Origin: Branchiostoma lanceolatum
Lineage: Eukaryota > Chordata > Leptocardii > Amphioxiformes > Branchiostomatidae
Assembly (NCBI RefSeq): GCF_035083965.1
Contig: NC_089727.1
Span: forward strand, 10,297,501-10,361,500
Direction of reading: 5' to 3'
Length of the DNA: 64,000 nt
Shown: positions 24,501-34,505 of the stretch, piece after piece
Numbering within the stretch: position 1 is the first letter of the stretch
How the letters are laid out: every line of letters starts with the position of its first letter
Made by a program: the position numbers and the translations under genes
The notes under the pieces: model-generated
Database searches by the model: none
Seen by the model: only the letters and a program-made list of their open reading frames with translations
What the model was told of the DNA's origin: nothing

Positions 24501-24707
24501 TAGCCCAGAAGGGGAAAAACGTACAATAAAAGTCTTCATTTGATATTTCACTTCCCCACATCTTAGAATAAATAGTCAATGGAATTATTTCAAAAGGAAA
24601 ACTTGCACAATGCACTCAGTCGAGACCATCATGACGTTTAGTTAGAAATAAAACTTACCTTTCTCTGACTTGGACATCCTGGCATTCATGGAGACCCCAC
24701 AGCCCAT
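11333..24707 (-). CDS. PPEF: Serine/threonine phosphatase with EF-hands (PPEF/rdgC), complete
   Basis: PPEF is a calcium- and calmodulin-regulated PPP-family phosphatase of sensory cells; Drosophila rdgC dephosphorylates rhodopsin. Exons: 24707-24659, 21991-21864, 21270-21225, 21088-21023, 20573-20422, 19845-19731, 19523-19477, 19124-18958, 18195-18159, 18001-17852, 17332-17243, 16562-16377, 13941-13793, 13220-13114, 12491-12328, 12090-12012, 11535-11333. They sum to 645 codons with stop (644 aa; human PPEF1 is about 650). MGCGVS at the start is a dual-acylation signal as in human PPEF. An IQ motif ([13 protein letters not shown]) lies at about 22-34. Catalytic metal-site motifs: GDLHG 186-190, GDFVDRG 215-221, RGNHE 246-250, HGG 300-302, RSHE 395-398. 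Canonical EF-hand loops are at 573-584 and 613-624, with a degenerate one near 490-501. All phosphatase ligands are present, so it should be active. The intron between 16377 and 13941 carries a Penelope element. Confidence 0.95.
11605..11815 (-). repeat. Dispersed repeat, copy in PPEF intron 16
   Basis: The minus strand matches segments at about 44460-44640 and 50640-50790 on the plus strand. They share phrases such as CTGGCCAGGGTCCAAGG, GGCAGGATGTGA and GGAGACTTGCAGGA. The three copies sit in unrelated places, so this is a mobile short repeat, probably a SINE, though I could not define its tRNA head. Confidence 0.75.
12480..13030. repeat. Local repeat block with a strong hairpin in PPEF intron 14
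   Basis: The phrases ACATGAGCATTTCG, AGAAATCATTC and GAACTGTAATT recur in two blocks near 12520-12600 and 12760-12850. CAGATAGACAAAGAC recurs near 12706 and 12940. Between them, 12612-12628 and 12665-12681 are 17-bp perfect inverted arms (GGATTTCTCACTCCTTC). The pattern looks like nested or duplicated MITE ends. Confidence 0.65.
14108..14151 (-). ncRNA. Hammerhead-ribozyme-like motif in the Penelope 3' tail
   Basis: Minus strand from 14151: AGTCA, then the core CTGACGA, one extra A, stem II AGACAGT with loop GGAT and ACTGTCT, then GAAAC, GTC and TGACT. Stem I is AGTCA paired with TGACT, stem II is a perfect 7-bp helix, and stem III would be only 2 bp with no loop. Hammerheads in Penelope terminal repeats are established, including forms with very short stem III. 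The extra A after the core departs from the consensus and may weaken it. Confidence 0.5.
14318..14842 (-). CDS. Penelope GIY-YIG endonuclease domain
   Basis: A 174-codon frame carries [20 protein letters not shown] and [11 protein letters not shown], the Penelope form of the GIY-YIG nuclease core with the following Arg, and a Glu-rich region ending near [10 protein letters not shown]. It nicks target DNA for insertion. The frame overlaps the RT stop by four bases and is shifted relative to the RT, whereas intact Penelopes encode both in one protein. The start used here is only where the frame opens, so this is the C-terminal part of a frameshifted protein. Confidence 0.85.
   Translation of the reverse strand: MTNRNKVNITIPYVQGVSEKLRRIFQNFNIATNFKPHSTLRQKLVHPKDRPEKGIKANVIYKLKCEEPNCNNMYIGETSRPLKERYKEHCRQSANRYSSAIYHHLKHNQGHSFNLESTDILDREERWFERGIREAINERMYNPAHNRKGGLRVQLSGTWDNALPTTPHPRTSNI
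14839..16182 (-). CDS. Penelope reverse transcriptase, open frame, N-terminus lacking
   Basis: The frame is open for 447 codons from just after a TGA at 16185-16183. RT motifs in order: [16 protein letters not shown] with LRPIVS, motif [13 protein letters not shown], motif [21 protein letters not shown] and the catalytic FRYVDDTW. All catalytic Asp residues are present. The usual protein has more N-terminal sequence before this point, and there is no good ATG, so the 5' end is truncated or diverged. The frame stops at SADH where the endonuclease should continue, a one-base break. Having no other stop in the RT suggests a young insertion. Confidence 0.93.
   Translation of the reverse strand, partial: EDGVTEKIRLDTITETESAISRAHIPYKQAEALRTKVATTLKVSKPPSSNITREEQTALKDLATNQDIVILPADKGRCTVVLDREQYDRKVQDLLADKDTYRPLKKNPTNKFKKEIHKALEKLKDDEFLDQATYFKLNPNTEQPPAFYGLPKIHKPGVSLRPIVSGIGSVTYNLAGHLAKILGPLVGKSQHHVQNSADFVQKIKDITVAEDEIITSYDVCSLFTCMPPKEAVSVVREALQADDTLADRTKLSVDHICELLDLCLGCTYFTYKQQFFQQVHGCAMGSPVSPIVVNLYMEKFENKALSTFNGPPPANWFRYVDDTWCRLKKRVADDFFDHINQVDDNIKFTQESCQNNMLPFLDTKTIIEKDGNLQFEVYRKPTHTDQYLAFDSHHPLEHKLAVIKTLFHRADNVITSDEAKTEEHKIGPSTRPSNLLTSLRKHLSADH
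16740..16875 (-). repeat. tRNA-derived SINE, second type, PPEF intron 11
   Basis: On the minus strand the head contains an A-box-like AGTGCAGTGG and a B-box-like AGTTCAAACCC, spaced as in a tRNA. A short tail runs to the GGAAAGGGCC phrase. It differs in sequence from the SINE at 8487-8707. Confidence 0.6.
18652..18802. mobile_element. 151-bp MITE with GGYYSGGTTTACACA ends, PPEF intron 8
   Basis: The left end GGCCCGGTTTACACACGCG and the right end, read back, GGCTGGGTTTACACATGCA are inverted repeats. Several internal ACACTC(C/T)GA-like phrases are also mirrored. A related right-hand end occurs at about 11305-11324, just outside the PPEF stop. No exact target duplication was found. Confidence 0.6.
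19260..19345 (+). repeat. Copy of a dispersed phrase shared with 22212-22330
   Basis: GAAATTGCAAAAGCTGG, ACCTGTTTCTT and CGGATTTAAGAGCA occur in the same order here and at 22212-22320. Both lie in PPEF introns, and the second is next to Penelope tail fragments, so this is probably another degraded piece of that element group. Confidence 0.55.
19985..20343. mobile_element. Fold-back element of about 360 bp in PPEF intron 5
   Basis: The two ends are inverted copies over more than 60 bp with indels. The left arm reads TTTGTTCC, AGGAAACAC, ATCTCGCTGACCTTCATCAG; the right arm repeats these inverted at 20285-20343. A second inner inverted pair surrounds TTCCGGAATCCGG near 20067 and 20250. No coding content or clean target duplication was seen. 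Confidence 0.7.
21476..21515. repeat. (CA)n microsatellite in PPEF intron 2
   Basis: About 18 uninterrupted CA units. Confidence 0.95.
22020..22620. repeat. Broken Penelope terminal fragments in PPEF intron 1
   Basis: Minus-strand 22130-22025 matches the 14110-14040 tail, including CCAGTTGCTTGAGTA and ACCTGGATGTCTTACC. Plus-strand 22187-22380 carries the same tail in the other orientation, including CACTGACGAAAGACAGTGG and CTTATCCAGTTGCTTGA. Minus-strand 22605-22430 matches the leader of the 14040-16320 element. The pieces are rearranged and have no RT. Confidence 0.7.
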
Positions 24708-27700
24708 GTTTTGTCACGATTTGCTGATGTCTGTTTCAAAACGAGATTCAACAAGAATGCGTCTCATGTATCCAACACAACCTGTTGATAAGGATCCCTT
24801 TCCGCAGATCGTCGCAGTTTTATTCCTGTACATTTATATTTCATTACGGTGGTGACTCATGCGCAACTGTGCCTCATGCAAATGGCCCTCATTAGGAGAT
24901 CGGCGAAGTCAGGCCCTTCCCATGGCCACGATGAGCAGCGCGTTCTTCCGCATTATTCCTCCACGCTTCCGCAGATTAAAAAGTCACCTTGAAGATCGTG
25001 CGTCCCGTGGATGTTGAAACTCCTGAGAGGGATGGCAGCCCTACCACTGCTGCAGCACCCACGTCCACTGGGGGATACTGTTGTGTTTTCTTCGTTGAAC
25101 CGTAGTGTACGGAAAGGAAATGAAATTTCATGGTCCGGTCGCGCGGTCGATGAGTTGGTTTCCTATCGTTTTAGATGTCCAGATCGGCCGTTCCGTTATA
25201 CCACGGTCTGTCGATAACGACTTATCTTCTCTTCGGCGAAAGCGCGCGGGGCTATCCGCGGAAAATCTCGTTTTTAACGAGGAAAGCGACGCAGTGCGCA
25301 CTGTTCACGGTTGGCGGACGGGCTCATTACGATTGTATGCTCTCTCGGTAGATCAGTAAGCCGTGCGTAAAAAGCACTTAGGTCCGCGCGTAATCCACAG
25401 AAGAGCAGAGGTCCCGCGTGTATTCAGCAGATGACGCTCCGAGCAAAATGGATGTTCTGCTTCCCCTGTATATGAAACAAACGGGAGAGACTTCTGTTGG
25501 CGAGAATCTCGTTAGGAAAGATAAACGGTTGATCCAAATTTGGCCACAAATGGCAATGAAGTTAAGAGGTGGGCGGTACTTATGTAACATCAAATAATCG
25601 TAGGAGGGTTGCTAATGTGTTGTATATTTTCTGGAACATTAACCATACAGTGTCATAAAACAGACAGACCATCTGCAAGTTTGAGATTAAAGGGAATATA
25701 ACGCACAGCTGTGTAGGCTTTTCGAATTTCCCAGCCGGCACGCCATGCCGAGAGTTCTATACAGTTTTCTTTTCCTTCCGCGAGGGAAGGTAGTCCGTTC
25801 CATCACTCCGGGCGTCAACACCCCTTACAAAATAGCTTGTTGCGATCCTAATTGACTACGCCACGGTTGCTAGGCAACGATGATCATATGATTGAATACA
25901 ACATAACATTGGTCTGTGGGCGAATAGGTTTATCCCATGTTCAGGCAGAAGGTTGCTATTTTGGGGACAATTTGAAGGCCTTTTTCTTTTTCAAACGGTT
26001 TACCTGACAAAGCCGTCTGGCCTTAGTACCTGAAGCTAGCATAGGTTGTAAAGAAAGTGACATTGCATTAAGCATGTTGACCTTGACGCTAGAAAGTTCA
26101 TCATTAACACAGTCTATTACTCTATTGCCGCCTTTTTGTCACGCCAACTTGAGTGCCGAATGTATAATACATGTATATGTGCATAGGTCGCGTTGAAAGG
26201 CTTTGAAAATTCTCTTATACGTGCGTCATATACTCCATAGGGACTGTGCTATGGCAGGTCAGGTCAATGTGAATGTGCCTAAATGCCGTATAATCGGCCA
26301 GAAAATAACGCTTGCACAGCACAAAAGGTGTTGCGATAAATTCAAGGCAAGTATATGGAATCTTATACGCTATCTTATAGCTCAATATGACCTTTGCAAG
26401 TGATGTATTGGTTCCCTTTGCCATGTTACTTTTGAAGTCTATACAATACTGTTGATTGACGTAAGTAGCGAAATACACCAACGCAGTTCAAACAAAGTCC
26501 TTGGTTCATGTAACATGACATGGTAACCTCTCCAACAAATGTGCCCAAGCACATACCTCTCTCTCCAGCATTGGGATTATTTCCAAGTAGGAACAGCTGG
26601 TATTTGTACTTACAATCATAAAGTCCTCGTGGGTAAAAGATTTACCTGCGAGGCTAAAAAGACCACAAATATAGCACTACAAGGTCAAATAGGCTTCAAG
26701 TATCAATAGGACTAGTTGACGACTAGTGAGTTAACACTAGGGATGTCAATATTGTTTAGTATTGTTTATTGTTAATTCATTCTACTAGGGGAAACATATC
26801 GCCTACTGACGTCTTAATGTACCATGCAGCCATACCATATCAACGTCAAATGAAAGCAACGATAAAGGAAATGACAAAATCATCTACACAAATTACAAGT
26901 TGATACAAAACCAAAGCAGCCTAGAAATAACATGCTTGCTATACAGAAAGTCCTGGTACAAAATATTTTTGAAAAGGAAAAACAACATGGCGGATCTAAT
27001 TATAACAAGGCCACAGATGGCAATTTGGACTTTGATCTTACCAACTTGAAGGCTAGAGTGGCCATACTAATACAGCCTAACACAGCTGGTATGGTTCGCC
27101 GCCTGATAAGCAAAGGTCCTGTATTTTGACTTCAACACCATGGTGACACGGTGAGCCCACGATACTACAGATTGAGTTAATATCACAACAAGCCACACAA
27201 ATAGATGTCAAAGGCTGAAAATAAGACTTCAAGATCGTGCCAGGCTTACCTGACCTTTTTAGCTCCACGAAACGACGTGACAGGTTGATCTCCGTAGACT
27301 AACACAGACCGGAGCTGTTGAAAGGTCGATTGAGATGCATGAGTTTACGTACTTGTACATACTGAGTACCCCCCCCCCCGCTTTGTGGAGGGTAGTGCAG
27401 TTGTATCATTCTGTCGTTATCATCTAATTTGATCTTGTGATCTAATTATGATAACAATGCACATCCTAGACGTTCAATGTAGGATGTTAACGTTTTATTT
27501 TCTTGATCAGATTTTGAGACGAATCTTCTCCAGATATGTTCGTCTAACCTTGCGTACATGTACTTTCATGTTTAAGATTATTGAAAAAGTATATAATCTT
27601 AATGTATTAAGTTGCTTTTTCATAAGAAAGCCTGTTTCAGTCTTGAAATACGCTCCTGGCGTACCTTCCATTCGTACTCACGTACCGATCGTAGACCAGG

Positions 27701-30700
27701 TTTGAGCAATCTTCGTAATACTTTTGCAATCATTGTATCAACCTGTGCAACAAGACCAGTTTCTAAAGAATTGAGGACAATGAAGGTTTCACATGGCACT
27801 CTAGATTTCAAAATTTCCCGGGGGGGAATACCCCCGGACCCCCCTAGAATTGTCGCGCCTTCGGCGCTCGATATGTTAGGTTTATACACAAATTTTGGGC
27901 TTACGGAAATAAATTTCAGGCTGGCTAGAGCCCTGTCACATGCAGAGTATAGTTACCGTCTGTTAAAACTGCTCTTTTTTTGTTTGTTTGTTGGAGGAGA
28001 CATACTCACGACACTTTGCGTCATCATCAGTAAACGTCCGGGCTACTGGCTAGGCCAAATCATGTGCCTGCGATACAAGAACTGGTATACACTACAACAT
28101 CCTAAATACATAGACGTGTTTGTAAGAGGTCATCAGGATGAAAACAAGCTCTAACCCACCACCTCAAAAAGTAACCAGTTCAGCCTTGTCTTTCGTACTG
28201 GTATCTAAACTTTTTGCTGAAACTCACCGACACGGGTTGCATGCTATGACGCCATCTTGTAGTAATACAACGTAGATATAGTTGATCAACCGGTTTAAGG
28301 TACGTGAGATGATGGCTTTTGTTCCATTATTAATGCTAGATTATCTCTGTAATCCTGTGTCTGATAACGATCTTTGATTGTTTTAAAGAATCGTGAGAGT
28401 GAGGCTTTGTCAATAGAGGCGATAACACGTCATGACGTGTGCACAGCTAATGACATCCCCATGGAAATCACCGCTCACATCGCTACATGTAAGGAAACCA
28501 TCCATTCAAAATTCCCATACGTGACCTGCATACCAAGTTAAAATCAATGTGCAATCATTTGGACGCTAATCTGCTATGTGAAATGGCAACTCTAGAACGT
28601 GGGTTATGTCCGAATAAATCTTAGTGCTCTCAAAAGAAAATTCATCTTTTTTGAGGTGTTTGAGAGGACTGGGAAGTTTTTTTACAATACCATTGAGTTT
28701 ACTGTGCTGTACACCTGGCCGGCCATCTACAGACGGGCAAGCTCAACTTATCATTGTCCTAATATCATAATGCAAAGACTATATCCTGAGTGATATATTA
28801 CTTATACGGTTACTACAAAGAGCCACTGTTTTGAAATTGTACATCGTTTTACAACTGAAATAGAGTGTCCTTGACTATTGTCATTAGTAATGCCATCAAC
28901 ATGGCTTGATACCTTTTATAACATTGCCAAACGCGTGCTGTGCTAAGTCAACCAACGTCTGTTAATGTCGTTATAGTTTATTTTCTAACTGTATGTTACA
29001 AAAGCATGGTAGGCATCGGGTGATGTGAGCAGTGACAACTTGTCTGTTGAGAACACGTACGTACTATTTATCAGACATCAATGTCACCATGATACACGGC
29101 GAATTCCACAAAGAACTATCGCACATGCCTACTACATTCTAGGCACTCTTGCTATCATCGTCTCTTAGACGTATAGTTTATAATTACAGAAGACATCTAA
29201 ACCGTGAGCATCCATGGGGGAGGGGGGGGGCATTGAGCTCCTTGCTTTCTTCATAGAATGTGTTGGGGATACACTCACTGTCTCGAAAGTTTGACATGCA
29301 AGTAATCAAGATCACAGATATTTGTTAACGTTACACAGGCAAGGTTTATAATAATGTACGTTACCTATGTTGGCCGGCAACAGTCATGCACCAAAAACCT
29401 GCCAGGCCTGCCAACACGTGATAGCAGCTGTCCGAGACAGTCCTTCAGTGGAATGTTTGCATTTATACATTTTAACCGAAGTATTCCATGTGTTGCTAAC
29501 GGTGGGCGGGGCCGCCGGGATAGATCTATTGAACATCGCGGTGCATCTGATGATTGTGTGTAGATCGGGTTCCGTCGCTATTGTTCAGACTGTGGTCGGA
29601 AGGCAAAAGATACATGTAAACATTCGAAAATCTGTCAGATTTGACGCCATGAATTCCATTCTAATTCTACATATACTACGCAGAATGAATATAATTAATA
29701 GGTATACAATTTCCCTGTATTTTACTATCGGCATGTCGTTGTATATTAGTAAGTTTTCGATGAACGTCTTTATCAACAAGAAAGGCCGTCTTTAGAGTGC
29801 AACCAAAGTTTTCAAGGTCTCCTGCCGAGCACGAAAGTTTTGCAGATCATCAACTTCCTTTTTGAAAGTCTCTTATCACCAGGACCTCATCATGTAAAAC
29901 ACATATTTGCTTCTCGGTAGCCCATTGTCCTTAACTACATTTGCACTGTTTATTAAACATATTATTGCTAGAGAGGTTCGAGTTCCCTGATCATTGAAAA
30001 GCGGCTGACAACAATGGTATCGGTCACCACGCTACCGATACCATTCACTCAGCCAGCTACCGTGTCATAGAAACGGGTGACACAATAGGTCTCGTAACTT
30101 AATGCATGTCATGCGGTCTGGGAGAGAAAAACACGGTCGCCATCTTTGTTTTTCACCTGTAGATCGCCCCGGGGGTACGTGGAGGGAAACACTTGTTAGA
30201 AGAGCGCTGCTATGGTGAGCATCACGAGCTTAATGATTTACTAACTGCACTCCGAACCTAATCACCCGTTCAAATGGCCGAAGGCGGGGGGCAATGGGCC
30301 GTCTTTCTCAAGTTATGAGATGTGACGCAGTACAGGGACTACATGTATCTGTGTTATCAGATATCAACATGTAAACATGGCCGCCTGACAGGTGTGGCAT
30401 TGAACCTGACTGATATGATCCAAGATGACAATAAGAAGAACCTTATCTCTACACCTGTAGGCAGGTCGACTAGTATAGGACTCGTATAGTAGTCCTGCTG
30501 CATCCATGAGGAGGACATGCAAACTTTGTAGCTAGCTGCTCACCTGTAGATGTAGAGTTACATGTATGTAACGGCGTAAACTTGTCAAGAAAGGAGCGTC
30601 CGATGTGCAAAAGTATTTCAAGCACTCCGACTTTGTGTTAGGTCGCCTAGTTGACAAGTAACACTACTAGTCTCTTCAATGTACGTACATGTTCTATTTT

Positions 30701-31017
30701 GTGCATGTTGTGCAACTTACAACAAATGTTGCAACTTATGTTGCTCTTTACATATTTTCTAGGGCGGTCGACTTTTGGGCAATAGTTTGGGGCAATATGA
30801 GTTGTTAACATTTCGGATGTTCTCTGCTGTTTAACCGCTAACTATTCGTGTCTACATTTACTACTAAGTACTAATTTGGCGCACAACGGCCTTTTGTAAT
30901 TCGAACTTTCGTTTTCCAGCTTTGTTAGTTTACATCTAGTCAAATACATGTCAACAAACAGCAATTAGTTCAAGTTCATGATTAGGGTGACGTTAATTCT
31001 ATGTTCTCCTCCCAACA
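24708..31017. other. 6.3-kb region without a recognised gene
   Basis: PPEF begins leftward from 24707 and gene A rightward near 31018, so both promoters should lie here. An RFX-type palindrome is at 25866-25878. At 27610-28140 an open frame coincides with repeat-like sequence containing the GC-rich hairpin CCCGGGGGGGAATACCCCC. Poly-C lies at 27370 and poly-G at 29220. A small hairpin (ATGGTATCGGT and its inverse) is at 30014-30044. The open frames have no domain or splice support. Confidence 0.6.
25866..25878. promoter_or_regulatory. X-box (RFX-binding) palindrome upstream of PPEF
   Basis: GTTGCTAGGCAAC is a perfect two-half-site RFX consensus, 1.16 kb upstream of the PPEF start codon. RFX factors drive ciliary and sensory-cell genes. 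Its role here is inferred from sequence and position only. Confidence 0.5.
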
Positions 31018-31037
31018 GTGATAGCCATCCCGCCGTC

Positions 31038-33136
31038 ATGTCGTACAACGGTTCGTGTGTGCTCGGTCTGGGCGTGACCTTCATCGTGCTGGGGTCCCTC
31101 AGTCTGATCCTGGGGATCGCAGCGAACGCTGCATTTGTCTCAGATTACTACTTCACTTTTCATCAGATCGGTGCGCCAATATGGAGTGGAATTCTCGTGA
31201 GTGGTTCTATGTATTGCTGTACAGTCCCTGTCCACAAGTACATTTAAACTAATATTTACTCGCTTCAGACATTTCCCAGCGGCTTTACAACATACAGTTC
31301 AGGTAAAAGTTGCAGAAGATAGAACTGACCATGAGTAAGAGTAAACGAAATAGTTTACACACGCACGTAACGTTGCAAAACCTAAGTAACTAGTACTTCA
31401 CACAGAAGTAAATGTTCTTCTAAAATTCATTACTAGTATATGTTATCAGTGACAACCATCCAGTTTTGGTTGCAGTCATGACTTCTTATTTTCTTACAGG
31501 TCATCATTACTGGCATCATCGTGGTGTTCAGTGGAAAAAGTCCCACAAACAAAGGATTGGTAAGTACAAAATACATGCATTGTTATGTTAATACAAAATA
31601 TAAAGCTCTGTGATACATGTATATAGAATACCAACCCCGTGTATTCCGTATCACCCGAGGTACCAGCCCGAAGGCCGGAGGGCGATCCGACCCGCGTGAG
31701 GTCTGGAAAACAGCAGAACGTACAGAAACAGAGTATGCCATATATATACACCTGGTGTATCTTGTTAGATGAGAAGCAAAGACAGCCAGTGACCTAATGT
31801 TTATGTAGGTCTACTACATCGGACATAGGAAGGTCAAAACATTTACACAATGGTAACCTTGACCAATGTAGACCTATTTTTTCTTGAAATCGCAGAGATC
31901 TCTGCGCTCTATGTTGAATTTGAACTTGTGTTTTTTCGAAGATGGCGGCGTACTTGCCATTCAGCATCTTCGTGATCCTGCTATGTTTTGCCTGCGTGGG
32001 CCTGTCAGCCACTGGGATAGCTGTGGATGGAGAGTCCTGCGGCGGCGGTGGCTGCACCGCCATACGGGCCCTCCACGGCGTCTGCCTCCTGCTTGCGCTC
32101 ACCGAGGTGGTTCTCGGATTCATCACCTCCATCATGAGCTGCGTCGGCATGTGTTCTTCTAACCACATCCAGCCGGTACCGTGCTGCACCTTTCTGTCGT
32201 GTTTATAAGCTAAGGCCAGTGTTGGTTTGACTATATGGAAAACATCCTCTGGAAACCCCAAAACTGATGCAAGCGTGCGAATGAAAAAAAGTTTGGCCCC
32301 CACAAATTACCTTCATTAGGAAATGTAAGTGGTCAATAAATTAATAAACACGCAGAGTATGGTCTACCGAATAATAGATTCTTCTGATTTTCTCTTTCAC
32401 ATCTTCTTCTTTGACTTTGGTATACTACGGCATAACTATCCATTTCCTGAAATATATTTTTGCAATTCACGACATATAACGTTATTTGCTATTTTGCAGC
32501 TGATTTGTACGATTTACAGTATGGTCGAAAATTGATGCCCGCGCGTATGTCATCCATATAATCAAATCAACATGGCCTAATAACAATTAAATGAATTGTT
32601 TATATGTATGCCTACTATTATCCCATGTGAGATAAACAATGGCAAACATTCTCTCAGTGATGTTGATTTAAGGACTATATCCTATAAAGGCAGACGTCAT
32701 TCTCTACAATGCATGTGATGAAGTTTATCGGTTTGTTTCCAGACGGTCATCTACCACCAGGCAGGATACCCAGGAGGAGTGGTCTTCATGCAAAACACGG
32801 CAGGTAATAAAAGAACACACATTTTTAAAGAGGAACCCGATTTTCTGTTAAAATTTCTCACCAATGTTTAATACCCAAATGCCTCAAAATATTGTGTTCT
32901 TGGAAAATCGCGTAACATAAAAATATTTGTTTAGTTTTGCTAATAAGTGAAATGTTTTCACAGCCGGCGGCTACCCCATGCATCCATCGGGGATGACCTA
33001 CATTGGCGGAGGCGTACAACCGTCGCCGGTTGTTTTCCAACCTCAATCGACGGCAACCCCACCCGCCTACTCATATGCCATGGCCAGCGGACCCATCAAC
33101 CCTAACATGGTGGTCCACACACAGTCAAACATCTAA
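31038..33136 (+). CDS. Gene A: MS4A-like four-pass membrane protein, short-loop form
   Basis: Exons: 31038-31196, 31500-31559, 31942-32175, 32743-32803, 32964-33136; 229 codons with stop (228 aa). The first coding exon probably opens at 31018 after a CAACAG acceptor. Hydrophobic segments lie at about 7-31, 46-67, 78-100 and 118-143. TM2 starts with PIWSGIL, close to the PxWGxxF signature of MS4A/CD20 proteins. The 60-nt second exon is also found in genes B-E. The loop between TM3 and TM4 is short (DGESCGGGGC), and TM3 and TM4 share one exon, whereas B-D have an intron and a long loop there. The tail lacks nonapeptide repeats but keeps PPAY (204-207), a possible WW-domain ligand. AATAAA at 33481. 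MS4A membership is inferred from topology and motif; a related TMEM176-like family is the alternative. Confidence 0.8.
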
Positions 33137-33418
33137 GCACTGTCTGTTGTCAACTGACAGCACATGTAACGGTTACCATTCATAGAAAACTACTAAGTAT
33201 ATAAAAATGTCGTCGGAAAATGATATTGAAAAATGTTTTCAGTGTCTGTTCTGTGTGAATCTATATATGGTCTACAAAAGACCAGTGTGAATATCTACTG
33301 GAACTTGAGTGCTTTCGCTACACAGTGGAACTGTGAGAAAGGAGACTGACAAAGTAATATTTCAGTTGAGACTGTATTTGGTAGAAACCATGGATCAGAC
33401 CGAATGTTGTACTATAAA

Positions 33419-34505
33419 GTTGGGTAACATAAATTTGGGATTTTTCCGATAATGGTTGACTGAAATCAATCTAGCAGAACAATAAACCATCCTTTTTTTC
33501 TATTATTCTGTCAGTATCATGTACTATCTTTGCACTAATCATATATATGGTAGATTTTGTCTCTAGTCGTGCTGACACCATAATATTTCAACTTAAAACT
33601 ACCGTCCGCCGCACGCACAATGACGGTGCTGTCGGACAGGGGGGCACATTAATTCGGGAGAGAAGATTCGTCTTGAATATCTTACCGCTAATCACATTTT
33701 ATACAGCAGCTATTCGTTCCATCCTTGGCTTGAGGAGAGTGCTATGGATATAGACGTGTCCAAGTAAAAAAAATACAAGAAAAACGGCCGTACCGCAAAC
33801 ATCAGGCCTTCGGGAACAACCCGTGTGTTGAGTCGGTAGAACGTCACTCAAAGTTCACCCCCACCGTCATGGAAATTTGTACATTATTCATCGGGGCGTT
33901 AGCTGGATGCCGTAGAAATGGTAATACTACTATGTCCATGTGTTTCTGCTTGTGCTAAGAGCAAACTTTGAGGAAAATATCGCCATCAGTCCACTATCAC
34001 ACACAACATTTAGACAAAAAAGTGTTCCTCGCAAACGTTTGTCGTCTGCCGAATAGCAGGATTCTGGGTAACGAATATGGCGGCGGGAAAATTCACCGTA
34101 GTGCCGTAGCCATTGGTTGTAGCAACAAAGAGGCGTTTTGATGATTAATCACACTTAGAGTCCAGTTGTAGGTTAGCAAAAGAGATTCTAATAAGTTGTA
34201 TTGTAAATAATTGTGTTTAGCAGGAAGCGGATGTGACATTTGTCTTATAAACCAGCGAACAACTATGTACATATAATTCTCCCACTAAGCCCTCAGACTG
34301 TGACAATAAGGGACGGAGAGTTTTTGACGTAGCCAACTTCTAATGCATGGTTATCGAAGCTTTTCAGACAGTGTTCTGAATACGTTAGTCTGTCAAGTTT
34401 GCATTTCTAGCGGTATTACTGATGTTGCATCTAGCACATATCCCTAAACACCCCGTTTTCGAAAAATCCCGAATTTAAGTACCCCGCGAATTTATGTTAC
34501 CCAAC
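33419..34505. mobile_element. 1.09-kb TIR element downstream of gene A
   Basis: The left end GTTGGGTAACATAAATT with GGGATTTTTC nearby is repeated inverted at the right end (34440-34505), with an insertion between the two blocks. No coding domain was seen inside. Target duplication was not found. The putative poly(A) signal of gene A lies within its left end. Confidence 0.6.

Noticed and set aside
27612-28154. 180-codon plus-strand frame
   Set aside because: It crosses repeat-like GC-rich hairpin sequence; no domain, and composition does not look coding.
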